Positions 1 through 11,711 of a DNA stretch of 64,000 nucleotides are shown here, one piece after another; the first letter of the stretch is position 1; every line of letters starts with the position of its first letter. The position numbers and the translations under genes are program-made. The stretch is from assembly GCA_029216955.1 (NCBI GenBank), contig JANAVB010029819.1:31936759-32000758 (forward strand), in the 5' to 3' direction. The stretch comes from Iris pallida. Taxonomy: Eukaryota > Streptophyta > Magnoliopsida > Asparagales > Iridaceae. The notes below the pieces were generated by a model. It saw only the letters and a program-made list of their open reading frames with translations. It made no database searches and was not told the origin of the DNA.

Positions 1-990
1 GCTAGATATTTCAAGCATATTCATCCATCTGCTGCTGTTTTTAACTGTAAATCATCAGCATCTTGGAGGAAAATCCTTCATGGACGGAGCCTCACAGAGC
101 CCTTGATCCGCCTCCAGCTGGATTCGGGCGAATAATCCATATTCTATGAGCGTTGGGCCGGGGAACATCTCCTTTGCAAGTTACCAGCTGCACCTACTCA
201 CAGTACGATCAGACAGTTGTGGGATCACTCGGGTGACTGGAATCTGGAACGGGTTCGAGAATGGGTTGGAGAGGAGGCTGCATCTATACTCCTCGACGCG
301 GGTCTAAAGATCAGCTCGGAGCCTGATGCTCTACGGTGGTCTATCGCGGCCAGTGGATCATTCACGGTAGCATCGGCTAGAAGTGTTGTTCGTGGCACTT
401 GGGTGCCTTACCCCACCATCGGAGTTTTTTGGAAGTCATGCATTTCCAAAAAAAAGGTTATTTCTATTGTGGAGAGCATTGCGCAGAAAGCTCCCCACTG
501 ACAATGCTCTCAATACTATCGACTTCAGTTTAGCGTCTGTATGTAATTGCTGCCCAGCGAGACAATAAGAAATAATGGACCACATTTTCCACTCCGGAGA
601 TTTACCTGCAAGGGTTTGGACAGCTCTCTCTCAACGTTGCAAGCAGAACTAGGGCGGTAGGAGCTTCAACGATCTTATGGCCACTTGGGCTAACGCATCT
701 CATGACCACAAGATCGTCGTAGCCGCCATTACGTGGACCATCTGAAAGAACCGCAACAAATTTAGATATGACGGCTACCAATATTCGTCCAACAAACTTA
801 TCCTGGAGGTCCTTCGCCAAATTCTCAAAGTCAGCAAACAATACAAGCACGACCTGGAGGTCTTTTGGCAGTACTTGCTCTCCTAAATTTTGTCCTCGTC
901 CTGCATTCATGTCTCCTTTATTTCTTTCTGTTGCTCTTACTTCGGCATTTTGTACCTTCATTTGAATAAAATTAGGGAGTTTTCTTGAGA
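1..990 (+). pseudogene. LINE retrotransposon, 3' end of ORF2 (zf-RVT region and tail)
   Basis: This is the C-terminal part of a non-LTR (LINE/L1-type) reverse-transcriptase protein, entering from outside the window. Reading + strand frame 1 with a few stops and a shift near 480, it matches the minus-strand LINE at 61811-63912 block by block: an ARYF start, WDHSGDW (here) against WDNTSGWLW (there), the FTVASARSVVRGT block, FWKSCIS, RKLPTD, and a tail with KNRNKFRYDG. That order is typical of the plant zf-RVT domain and the segment after it. Stops occur near 135, 567, 646 and 743, so it is dead. An AATAAA signal lies near 964 and the element fades into an A/T-rich end near 990. The RT core itself lies upstream of the window. 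Confidence 0.88.
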
Positions 991-992
991 AA

Positions 993-994
<2 letters not shown>

Positions 995-1040
<46 letters not shown>

Positions 1041-1091
1041 TATTTATATATATATCTTATATGTATATATATTTATTTATTTTATTTTTAC

Positions 1092-1141
<50 letters not shown>
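995..1141. repeat. (TA)n microsatellites flanking the LINE end
   Basis: Two nearly pure TA runs, about 995-1038 and 1098-1141, are separated by T-rich sequence. They sit just past the LINE 3' end and may partly derive from its A-rich tail or target. Confidence 0.95.
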
Positions 1142-2869
<1,728 letters not shown>

Positions 2870-3235
2870 AATGGGTCTCATGTGCCATTTGAAAATAAGT
2901 AGTACATAGAAACTCAATTGGGTGGCACACATTGTCATGTGTCTATCAAGATCAAAATAAGTCAAAACCATATATTCGGTCGATTACGTTGGATCCATGT
3001 CGAGTTTCGAAATTAAATTAGAAGTTGGGTCATGGTTTATTGTAGATGGTCAAATTACCTAAATTGACCCGGAAGTTGTGTTACGAAAATAGAATATAAC
3101 AGAACATGTTTGAGTAGACGTGATATATCAAAATTAAGATAAACTTCTCTAGATCAAAATACGTGAAGGACGTTTCAAGAGATTGACATTCTTGTGCTCC
3201 AAAAATCAAAGCTACAAAAAAGTATATATTATGAT
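2870..3235. repeat. Diverged direct repeat, copy 1 (LTR-like)
   Basis: This block recurs in the same orientation at 3722-4085. Shared landmarks in order are TGTGCCATTTGAAAATAAGTA, a GGTGG/GTGGG-ACAC segment, a TTGACCC-x-AAGTTGTGT segment, ATATCAAAAT, TTCTAGAT, and a CAAAAATCAAAGCTAC end. About 85 bp downstream a GGGGGCTTACA sequence (3310-3320) looks like the reverse complement of an LTR start, so this may be the start of a minus-strand LTR. That orientation is inference. Confidence 0.75.
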
Positions 3236-3721
3236 GAAAATAATAGTGGGGAAAATTATCTATTAATAACTACATTAAATAAAATAACTAAAAATAACTC
3301 CAAAAAATCTAGGGGGCTTACAAAAGGTGGTGTGAGATGGTGGTAGTGGCGGCTAGGATTGGATGTGGCCGGTTTTGTGGAGCGGGTGAGGCCGATCGGG
3401 TTTGGGGGTATTGAGAGAGGGGCGGCTCGCCACATTTTTTATATATATATAAGGGTTTATGGCTAGATGGGTCAAGGTTTTGGTGGAGAAAGGTTTAGAA
3501 AATTTTGGTTTGGTTTGGTTGCTCCAAATAAAAGATATTCAAGATTGAATCTATAAGCGAATATTGAGTTTCCTAATTTGGAAAGTCAATTGTAGGTTGG
3601 CTCAAACCTATTATGGCTAAACTAATATGTTATAGTAACCTATTATATGCTCAACTAAGGCTAGTTGAAGCAGTTCTTGGTCGGTATGATTTTTAAAATT
3701 AAAATTGACTCCAAAAGGCTA
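3236..3721. other. Spacer between direct repeats, G-rich patch, no gene
   Basis: Between the two repeats lie a G-rich patch (3330-3430, many GGTGG/GGCGG words) and AT-rich sequence. No ORF or domain is seen. Patches with this composition recur on the other strand within LTRs elsewhere in the window (25738-26230, 54730-55310), so an LTR origin is plausible. Confidence 0.45.
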
Positions 3722-4085
3722 ATTAATGGATCTTGTGTGCCATTTGAAAATAAGTAGCACAGGGAAATTTGATTGAGTGGGACACCATTGGCATGTGTAG
3801 TACGCTCAAAATATGTCAAAAAAATATCGGGTCGAAATTATTGAATCGGGTTTGGGCCTGAAATCAAAATTGGAAAATACATTGAGTTTTACGGTAAAGG
3901 CTAAAATGACTATTTTGACCCCAAAGTTGTGTATGGAATATGTAGTGTAAGGAAACAAGTTTGGGTGGAACATAATATATCAAAATGAAGGTGGACTCTT
4001 CTAGATTACGAATATGGACCTAGATTCGAGAAATTAATAATTGTTATACTTCAAAAATCAAAGCTACGGCGAAGTACACCTATAT
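3722..4085. repeat. Diverged direct repeat, copy 2 (LTR-like)
   Basis: Second copy of the 2870-3235 block in the same orientation, with many substitutions and small indels. It is cut off 13 bp before the copia LTR begins at 4099, so the copia element probably inserted into this repeat. Confidence 0.75.
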
Positions 4086-4098
4086 TCATAATTGATTA

Positions 4099-5075
4099 TG
4101 TTGGCCCATGTAGCCATGATCAACCTGATTTTGATAATTGTTTTAAAACTCTGACTTTGATATGGAAAGCAAGAAGACTTCAAGACGACTATAGAACATT
4201 GCACTTGATCATCAAGAAGATTTTTTTACTTTATTCTGTATTTATCATTTTTTGAGTCTAGATTATTTTGTAAGTCGGGAACACTGGCATTTAGAATTTT
4301 ATCCTGAACCAAAACAAAACTATCTTTTATCCCAAGCCAAACCAACATCCAAAAGCCTACATGAACCAAAAATTTCCTAAAAACCACTTAGCCGAACTCA
4401 AGCCGAGTTCTACCCGAACTGGGACCGAACTTGGTCCCTAGGATCACTCCTGGTCAGCAGCATTCCCCAGTCCTTTGGATCTCCAACGTTAAAAATTTGA
4501 ATATTTACCCTAACCGAGTTATGCTCGAACTCTAGTTCAAAAACTACTAAAAATAGAGAAGAACTTGATATTCTAATCACTCAATCCATTCTTCATCTTC
4601 TCTATCTATTCTAAGCCTTCCTATTACAAAGAGCTTTAAAGCTTCACATCTCCAAGACAAGTCGCATTCTTGTAAGTGTCGGTGGTTTTCGATTAGGAGT
4701 ATTGGAGTTGCACAAGCTTGGATTATAAAAGCTTTTTCCAGATGGTGTTGAAGTTCGATCGTGGGCTTCGGACTAAAACATGACTATATTGAAGTTGGCG
4801 TGTTCTTTAGAATAAAGTACGTGGTATAACCTCTATTTCAAGTAGTGGATTAAATATTGAGCAGGAGTACTCGAGACTGGACTAGTCCTCTCAGAGGAAA
4901 ACAAGTATAAAATTTCGGTGTCTGCATATTGTTTTTCTGTCCCTATTTACTTACTGATTTACTTTACTACATATAAGTATTTGTTTATATCTGCCTTTAC
5001 CTGCATAATTTTTATTAGGGATATTACTTCCGCTATACTCTATTCACCCCCTCTAGAGGTGTTATCGATCCTACA
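4099..5075 (+). repeat. Copia 5' LTR
   Basis: It begins TGTTGG and ends CCTACA, giving the short terminal inverted repeat expected of an LTR (TGT.GG against its reverse complement). The end is fixed by the PBS two bases downstream. The last 40 bp contain the CACCCCCTCTAGAGGTG segment common in plant copia LTR tails. No partner LTR is present. Confidence 0.85.
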
Positions 5076-5077
5076 AT

Positions 5078-5089
5078 TGGTACCAGAGC
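5078..5089 (+). other. Copia primer-binding site (initiator tRNA-Met)
   Basis: TGGTACCAGAGC lies 2 bp after the LTR and differs by one base from the sequence complementary to the 3' end of plant initiator tRNA-Met. It primes minus-strand DNA synthesis in this retroelement class. Confidence 0.9.
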
Positions 5090-5126
5090 ATAAGTTTCTT
5101 AAAGTTGGATTAAAACTCCTTGAGAT

Positions 5127-6510
5127 ATGACATCATTATACAATAGCGATGGTGAAGGCCAGTCTACAAATAGGCCACCCCTATTTGATGGCACAAACTA
5201 CATGTATTGGAAAATAAGTATGAGCTTTTACCTTGAGTCACTTGATTTTGATTTATGGTTAATTGTCATTGACGGTTATAAGAAACCATTTTCTACTGTT
5301 GTGATGGGAACTTGGTTGCAAAACTGCATGACAAGTATATTGATCATGAAAAGAAACAAGCAAGTCTTGATGTAAAAGCTATCAATGCTTTATTTTGTGC
5401 AGTAGATAAAACTGAGTTTAATAGAGTATCAACATGTGTCACGTCTTACGAGACTTGAAAACTTCTTGAGGTAACTCATGAAGGAACTTCACAGGTGAAA
5501 GAGTCCAAAATCTCATGACTGACCTAAGAATATGAGGCCTTTAAAACAAAGCCTAATAAGACTATTACCAATATGTTTACTCGATTTCAAGATATTGTTA
5601 ACCCTCTATCTTCCCTTGGAAAAGAATACGACAATCATGAAAAGATTTGAAAGGTACTTCGCAGGCTGACCAAGAACTGGAATCCCAAGGCGATGGTCAT
5701 TATTAAAGGGAATGATCTCACTACAATGACTCTTGAGACTTATATGGGAAAGATTATGACACATGAGCTGGACCTTAAAGATTTTGAAGAGCCAGCACCA
5801 AAGAAGAATACTACAGCATTCAAAGAACACTATAAGACAGCCTCCGATGACGAGAGTGAGATCGATAGCCCAGACAACAAGCAAATGGTCCTAATGACAA
5901 GGAACTTTAGAATATTCCTGAAGTACGAGAAGACTAATAAGAAAAAGAAAGATTCCAGAGATGATGAAGAACAAATCTACTACAGTTGTAAGAAGATAGG
6001 TCATATCAAAAAAGTCTGTAATGTTATAAGAAAGGAAGCAGAAACGATCAGTCCGAAAAAAGAAGATATTCAATAAGGAATTATGCAAATACCAGCATCT
6101 GGTGTGAAAGTGAAGCGAGTGATTCTCAAGAAGAAGAGAGACCTCACAACACAGCAAATATATGATTTATGGCTACGGATGCTAAGGTAATTTCAAATCC
6201 TCTTTATGAAGAATTTACTTTTGATGAATTATCTGATGCCTTCACTGATCTACTAGAAGATCAATAGAAGATGATAGGTATGTACAAAAGTTCCAAAAGA
6301 GAGCTAAAAGCTAACAAATCTAAGTTTTTTAAGAAATCTCAAATACTGGAAGATATTAGAGATAAAAACTCTTCTAGTAACACGGATGAGCTTTATTCTT
6401 TAATGTTGAGATTATATGACACACTTGAGAAGCTTGAGAAAGCAAATCAAGAAAATGTAAAGCTCAATGATCTCTATAAACTAGAGAAAAAGAACATAAT
6501 ATATTGCTGA
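5127..6510 (+). pseudogene. gag: Copia gag (UBN2-type) with broken zinc knuckle
   Basis: The gag capsid/nucleocapsid gene starts at ATG 5127. The N-terminus has FDGTNYMYWK, the typical start of the UBN2/retrotran_gag region. Frame breaks occur near 5340 and several stops follow. The 5693-6076 stretch carries the capsid C-terminus and a nucleocapsid knuckle in which the first Cys is Tyr (YYSCKKIGHIKKVC), so zinc binding is lost. After a stop, 6271-6510 keeps a Lys/Glu-rich helical segment likely to form a coiled coil. In a live element this protein would form the virus-like particle. Here it is dead. Confidence 0.85.
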
Positions 6511-6926
6511 TTAGAGAATAGATGCACTCACGGCCAAGTACAATAAAGCATGTGATGTCTGAAAAAAGTTAGAGATTAAACTGGGAAAACAGGTTATTAA
6601 GCCTGTAACTCAAGTAAACACAAATCACAAGGCTAAAAACAAACACAACACGACCAACACTACTAAGAGTCATGCATTCATATATAAATTTCCACACAAG
6701 AAGTCACATACCTCTTAAAAAACTCACATACATGATCTTAGAACTTCACGTAGCATGAACACTTCTGCTACATGTCATTATTATGGTGTATGGTGACATG
6801 TATCACGTCAGTTCAAGATTAGAAAGCTAGCAGAGATGTATATATGTGTTTGGGTTCCTAAAACTAACATATCCGGACCCTCAAGAAAGTGGGTACCAAA
6901 GGTTACATATACAACTTGTGTTGTAG

Positions 6927-7350
6927 GTGGACCTTCCTCCTCCTACTAAAAGCAAATGGATTCTCGATAGTGGTTGCTCCAGACATATGACGGGCTATAA
7001 TACTTTGTTTGCAACTCTATCTATGAAGAAAGAATGCTATGTCTCCTTTGGAAATAATTTAAAAGTACATATAATTGGTAATGACGACATAGGTACTTCT
7101 CCCTCTCGTATTATTAAAAATGTATGTATAGTAACATAATTAAAACATAACCTACTGAGTATTAGTCAGTTGGCTAATCATTGTTATGAAATTAATTTTG
7201 TTAAGGATAAACGTTTTATTTAGGTTAAATCTTCAGGAACAATCTCTTTTGAGGGAATAATAGAGGATAATATATATGCCTTATATCTGTCAGAAAGTAC
7301 TAACAGTATAAATAAGTATCTATACACCTCTCAAGATGAAATCTGGGTAT
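6927..7350 (+). pseudogene. Copia aspartic protease and linker
   Basis: The frame contains WILDSGCSRHMTG, the retropepsin active site (D-S-G) as found in plant copia polyproteins, then FGNN and a LLSISQL block beyond a stop at 7137-7139. This protease would cut the Gag-Pol polyprotein. Stops at 7137, near 7222 and near 7350 break it. The following HLGH block belongs to the GAG-pre-integrase domain. Confidence 0.88.
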
Positions 7351-7355
7351 GATAT

Positions 7356-8160
7356 ATGCATCTTGGACATGCAAACATGGACACTATTGCAAGATTATCC
7401 ACAAAGAAACTGGTAGAAGGCTTACTAGATATCACTTTCAAGAAAGATATAGTATGTGCCGAGTATGAAAAGAACAAGGCATCCAAAGTATCTTTCAAAT
7501 TAATAAACGTTGTAAGTACCTCTAGACCACTTCAACTATTACATATGGATTTATTTGGACCAAGTAGAGTCGCCAGTCTTGGCGGTAAGCTATATGCTTT
7601 CATGATAGTTGATGACTATTCACGATACACTTGGGTCTACTTTCTTGCATATAAAAATGAGGCCTTTTTAGAATTTGTGTCCTTTTGTAAAAAGGAACAA
7701 AATGAGAAAGGATTCATGATTACTCGCATTCGAAGTAGTCATGGAAGAGAATTTGATAACCACGTTTTTAAAACAATTTGTGATTCGAATGGTTTATCAC
7801 ATAAATTTTCATGCCCCAGAACTCCTCAACATAATGGAATTGTGGAGAGCAAGAATCGATCTCTTGGCGATATGGCCAGAGTTATGCTTAACCAGCATAA
7901 TCTTCCAAAGTATTTCTGGGCTGAAGCTGTTAATACAACATGCCATATTTTGAACAAAGTTCTTATTAGGCCTATTTCCATGAAGACTCCTTATTAATTA
8001 TGGTTCAATAGAACTCCTAATATCAACTATTACAAAATGTTTGCTTACAGATGCTTTATCTTAAACACTAAAGATAATTTAGGCAAATTTGATAAAAAAT
8101 CTAATGAAGGAATATTTCTTTAATACGTGGCAAATAGCAAAGGATATAGACTATTCACCA
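7356..8160 (+). pseudogene. Copia integrase (pre-integrase zinc region plus core)
   Basis: It opens with MHLGHANMDT, the GAG-pre-integrase segment. The CxxC of the HHCC zinc finger is damaged (CAEY where CxxC is expected). The rve core follows, with LHMDLFGP (first catalytic Asp), a second block HGREFDN where the usual S-D-x-G-x-E-F has lost its Asp, and PQHNGIVESKNR carrying the catalytic Glu. The stop is at 7995-7997, and recognisable sequence runs on to about 8160 through further stops. This copy could not integrate. Confidence 0.9.
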
Positions 8161-8462
8161 AAAGGTCACTTGTTGTTTAAGAATCAATAAACGTCACCTT
8201 CGATGAGCTGAACAGTCAACGTCACAACGACAGTGATAATAATGATGATAGAACTCCCACAAACAAAACACCTGAAGATACACCTACCTCATACCTGAAA
8301 AGTCTGCCAAAGCGACTACGGTTTATACCAAATCATCCAGAAGAACTAGTAGTAAGTCAGGTATATAAAAAGGTGTAAGTACTAGTTCAAGCACTAGAGA
8401 TATTTTACTAATATAGCATTTATTTCTAAAATAGAACCAAATAATGCTTTTGATGATAAATT

Positions 8463-9074
8463 TTGGATTTCTATAATACAAGAGGAATAAATCAATTTGA
8501 ACAGAATCATGTTTGGGAACTCGTTCCCAGACTTAGTGATCACCCGGTCATTGGTACTAAATGGGTGTTTCAAAATAAGTTAGATGAGAATGGTTTAGTC
8601 ATACGCAATAAAGCATGTCTAGCAGCTCAAGGCGATAACCAAAAAGAAAGCATTGACTACGATGAGACATATGCTCCAGTTGTTAGACTAGAATCCATTC
8701 GTAGGCTTTATGCGTTTGCAAGTTTTCATAGTTTTAAACTTTTTCAAATGGATGTCAAAAGTGCCTTTCTAAATGGTTTTATAAAAGAAGAAGTTTTTTT
8801 TAAACAACGTCATGGTTTTGAAGATTTTAAAAATCCTGATAACGTATTCAAGCTTCGTAAGGCTCTCTATGGACTCAAACAAGCACCTCGTGCATGGTAT
8901 GAGCAACATAATTCCTTCTTACTTGAACACATTTTTTCAAAAGGAAATGTTGATTCTACTCTTTTTATAAAATCTTTGGATAAGAATATTTTATTAGTGC
9001 AGATATATGTAAATCATATAAACTGTGGATCAACAAATGAGATGCTATGTAATGACTCTGTTAAGCGTATGTAG
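8463..9074 (+). pseudogene. Copia reverse transcriptase (RVT_2), catalytic motif lost
   Basis: The RVT_2 domain reads WELVPR, GTKWVFQNK, YDETYAPVVRLESIR, MDVKSAFLNG and LYGLKQAPRAWY, all standard copia RT blocks. The YVDD active-site box near 9004-9018 reads YVNH, so both catalytic aspartates of that motif are replaced. The frame then ends at 9074. About 200 residues remain of a domain usually nearer 245. It is clearly copia RT and clearly inactive. Confidence 0.93.
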
Positions 9075-9229
9075 AGTGAATTTAAAATGTGTATGATAAA
9101 GAACTGACTTTTTTCCTTGGGCTACAAATCAAATAAAGTTCACAAGAGATTTTCGACAATCAAGACAAATATACAAAAGACCTGCTGAAGAAGTTTGATA
9201 TCGACAACATCAAACCAATCAGAACTCCT

Positions 9230-9955
9230 ATGGCAACGTCTATAAAACTTGATATGAATGAAAGTGGTAAACCAACTGAAGTACGTAAGTACAGAGGTAT
9301 GATTGGTAATTTACTGTATCTAACTACTAGCCATCCAGATATTATGTTTGTAGTATGTTTATGTGCAAGATATCCGGCTTGTCCTAAGGAATCCCATGTG
9401 AGTTTCGTTAAGTGTATCCTCCGATACCTTAAAGGTACTTTGACAACTGGTCTATGGTATGCAAAAACTAATTCGTTTGACCTTATAGTTTATTTGGACG
9501 CAAATTTTGCTGAATGCAAGGTCGATCGTAAGAGTAACAGTGGCACATATTATTTCGTAGAAAAATCTTTAGTCTTCTGGTTTTCTTAGAAGCAAAATTA
9601 TGTTGCATTATCAACAACCGAGGCTGAACATATAACCGCAGGACGTTGGTGTGCCCAAATTTTGTTGATGAAGCAAACTTTGGAAAACTATCAGTTATTT
9701 TATAACCACATTCCTATTTACTGTGATAACACTAGCTCAATAAATCTCACAAAGAATCCAACTTGTCACTCATGCACTAAACACATAGAAACTAGACATC
9801 ACTTTCGTAGATACCATATCTTACAGGGAGATATTAGTTTAGAGTATATTGACATAAAATGTCAATTAGCTAACATCTTCACTAAACACCTAGCTGAATA
9901 TCATTTTAACTTTATACGAAGAGAATTAGAAATTTTGGACGTTAAAGTTTTATAA
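9230..9955 (+). pseudogene. Copia RNase H and polyprotein C-terminus
   Basis: The frame starts MATSIKLDMNESGKP and continues with YRGMIGNLLYLTTSHPDI and YLDANFAECKVDRKSNSG, then a TAG at 9587-9589, then STTEAE, IYCDNTSSINLTKNP and RHHFRRY, which are the conserved RNase H blocks at the end of copia polyproteins. The terminal TKHLAE block lies just before the stop at 9953-9955. In a live element this activity removes the RNA template after reverse transcription. At least one stop and a frame change before 9662 break it. Confidence 0.92.
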
Positions 9956-9960
9956 TTATA

Positions 9961-10351
9961 TATTACTTAATTTGAATATATAAAATTATAGAAAATATTT
10001 TGGTTATAAGCCGAAAGGGCCCTTCTAACAAAAAGACGTAAAAGTCTAAGTGACAAGATGTCAAATGTCTTCACACTATCGCTAGCTGGGATCCGGCCCC
10101 TATAGATAACCCAAATATTTGATACATTTTATGTATTTTGATTAATTAATATTAATTATTTTTCATCAACATATTTATTCTAAATTACTTTTTCTATCTA
10201 TGTTAAACCTGTATCATATTGTCCAAGTCTGTCCAGATTACGTAAGGGAAAATCGACCCAGTGGAAAACATCAAAGAGTAGGGCACGAAATAAAGAAGTT
10301 CATGGACAATATTCCTTGGTATGACGTCGACTTGAGAAGGAGGAAACTACT
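9961..10351. other. Copia 3' remnant and junction, no gene
   Basis: AT-rich sequence after the copia stop, with AAAAGACG and AGGGCCC words. No polypurine tract or 3' LTR is recognisable. The break between copia and CACTA-derived sequence lies somewhere in here. Confidence 0.5.
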
Positions 10352-10938
10352 CATTTTAAGAGGCTTGCAAATGGTCCAAATTTGGAGGCTATAACATATA
10401 ATGTGTATGTTGTAAATGGATATACTTTTTATACAGCTAATTCGGAATTGAACTCAAGCACACAAAATTGTGGGGTTTCCATGAAGGCTGAAACCAGTTG
10501 CAGATCAAAATCTAGTTCTTCCAATTTTAAGGCTGATAAAGTGACTTATTATGATGGTACTATCAAACAAATACTTGAACTGGATTACTATGATTTCAAA
10601 CAAAAAATCTTCTATTGTGACTGGGTGCGTATAGAAGACAAAGTGAATGGATGTGTAGTGGATCTAGCAACAAACTTGGTTTTTGTTAATTTTGGGGGGT
10701 TCATGACAAATACAAGTAAAGCAGATGAGACATTTACTCATCCTTCTCAAGCATCTCAAGCCTTTTATTGCAATGATGAAACAGGGAATAACTGTCATAT
10801 TGTTTGGAATCTCCAAAAAGATTAAGTCAGGAAGTCGATGCTTTCGAAGATCCATTTGTTTTTACTGAAGCAGCTGGAGAAGCTTCATTGTTAACATTAA
10901 TATTTGCCGATAATTTAGAAGATGATGAATATTATTGA
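10352..10938 (+). pseudogene. CACTA (En/Spm) transposase fragment with DUF4216 domain
   Basis: The + strand frame through 10352-10825 reads HFKRLANGPN, then YVVNGYTFYT, QNCGVSMKA, YYDGTIKQILELDYY, FYCDWVRIEDKVNG, LVFVNFGG, SQAFYCND and HIVWNLQ. That order of blocks is the DUF4216 domain found near the C-terminus of plant CACTA transposases. A frameshift near 10826 leads into an acidic tail (QEVDAFEDPFVF..., stop at 10936-10938). Nothing of the catalytic transposase lies upstream, so this is a fragment. The preceding 10200-10394 open frame is not clearly part of it. Confidence 0.85.
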
Positions 10939-11078
10939 TCAATTATTTAATAAATTTGGATAATCAATTATTCTGTAAACACTTTTTATTATTATCTGTA
11001 CATTTTATTATTATATTGTCATGTTCACAATAATTTTGACAGTACACATCAAGATGAGCCAATCTTTTGTATCATTCT

Positions 11079-11240
11079 GGTGTTCTCATATAGAAAATAT
11101 TTGAATGGCTTTTAAATTATGAATGATTTTGGTCCTCTATCCTACCTAATGGTGTTCACATATATAACATATTTGATTGTATCAACCTGATGGTGTTCTC
11201 ATATAGAACATATTTGATTGTCTCATGTATCAACTTGGCG
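11079..11240. repeat. Short tandem repeat, GGTGTTCTCATATAGAACATATTTGA type
   Basis: Three imperfect copies start at 11079, 11151 and 11192. The last two are in 41-bp tandem. The first is followed by about 45 bp of unrelated sequence. The unit core is GGTGTTC(T/A)CATATA followed by A(C/A)ATATTTGA. Confidence 0.8.
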
Positions 11241-11273
11241 AAGTTGGAAGCTACATGGAATTTTTAATCATGA

Positions 11274-11711
11274 ATGAATTTTAATACCCCTTTTTATGGG
11301 GAATACAAAGATTACTTGGAAGGTGTTCTAGGATACCTCGTATCATTTTTGAGAGTACAAAGCCTTTTCAGGTCCTTGGACGAATCTTTTCGAAGGTTTG
11401 TACTTGGTCTTAAAATATTTGGTTTGTTTGAGAACAGGAATAAGAGACAGAAGAAGGCAGCATCCTTCCTCTTTGCTTCTGTTTTGGGTGTATTTGATTC
11501 AATTGATTGCTATGTTCTTAGAGAAATCATTAGCTTAAGCTTTTACTTTACATTAGTATTTGCAAGTAAATTTGTTATTAATGGAAAACTATTTACAGTT
11601 CTCTCTTTAGTTTCTATTAAGTTAGTTCTATCTTATATAGATCATTTTTTTCTAATTATGTTTACCCCTTGCTCCTCATTATGGTTATTTTTTCTTAAGG
11701 TTTTCTTTTAG
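11274..11711 (+). CDS. Unidentified 145-codon open frame, doubtful
   Basis: I do not recognise this protein. It begins MNFNTPFYGEYKDYLEG and is rich in Phe, Leu and Ser, with hydrophobic stretches in its second half (around residues 62-75, 84-100 and 105-145) that could be read as membrane segments. Translations of T-rich plant DNA often look like this by chance. No start context, neighbour gene or conserved motif supports it. It lies between a CACTA fragment and LTR-like sequence. I list it because it is one of the longest frames in this gap, but it is more likely noncoding. Confidence 0.15.
   Translation: MNFNTPFYGEYKDYLEGVLGYLVSFLRVQSLFRSLDESFRRFVLGLKIFGLFENRNKRQKKAASFLFASVLGVFDSIDCYVLREIISLSFYFTLVFASKFVINGKLFTVLSLVSIKLVLSYIDHFFLIMFTPCSSLWLFFLKVFF

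Larger units (their letters stand above)
4099..9960 (+). mobile_element. Ty1/copia LTR retrotransposon, 5' LTR plus gag-pol, 3' LTR missing
   Basis: The element has a 977-bp LTR (4099-5075), a near-canonical primer-binding site, then gag, protease, integrase, reverse transcriptase and RNase H in that order. Integrase before RT is diagnostic of Ty1/copia. Every domain carries stops or frameshifts. After the RNase H end (9955) no second LTR matching 4099-5075 is found anywhere in the window, so the 3' end was deleted. The element may belong to the SIRE/Maximus group, judging by the LTR tail with a CACCCCCTCTAG motif and a zinc knuckle followed by a long charged spacer. That lineage call is tentative. 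Confidence 0.92.
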
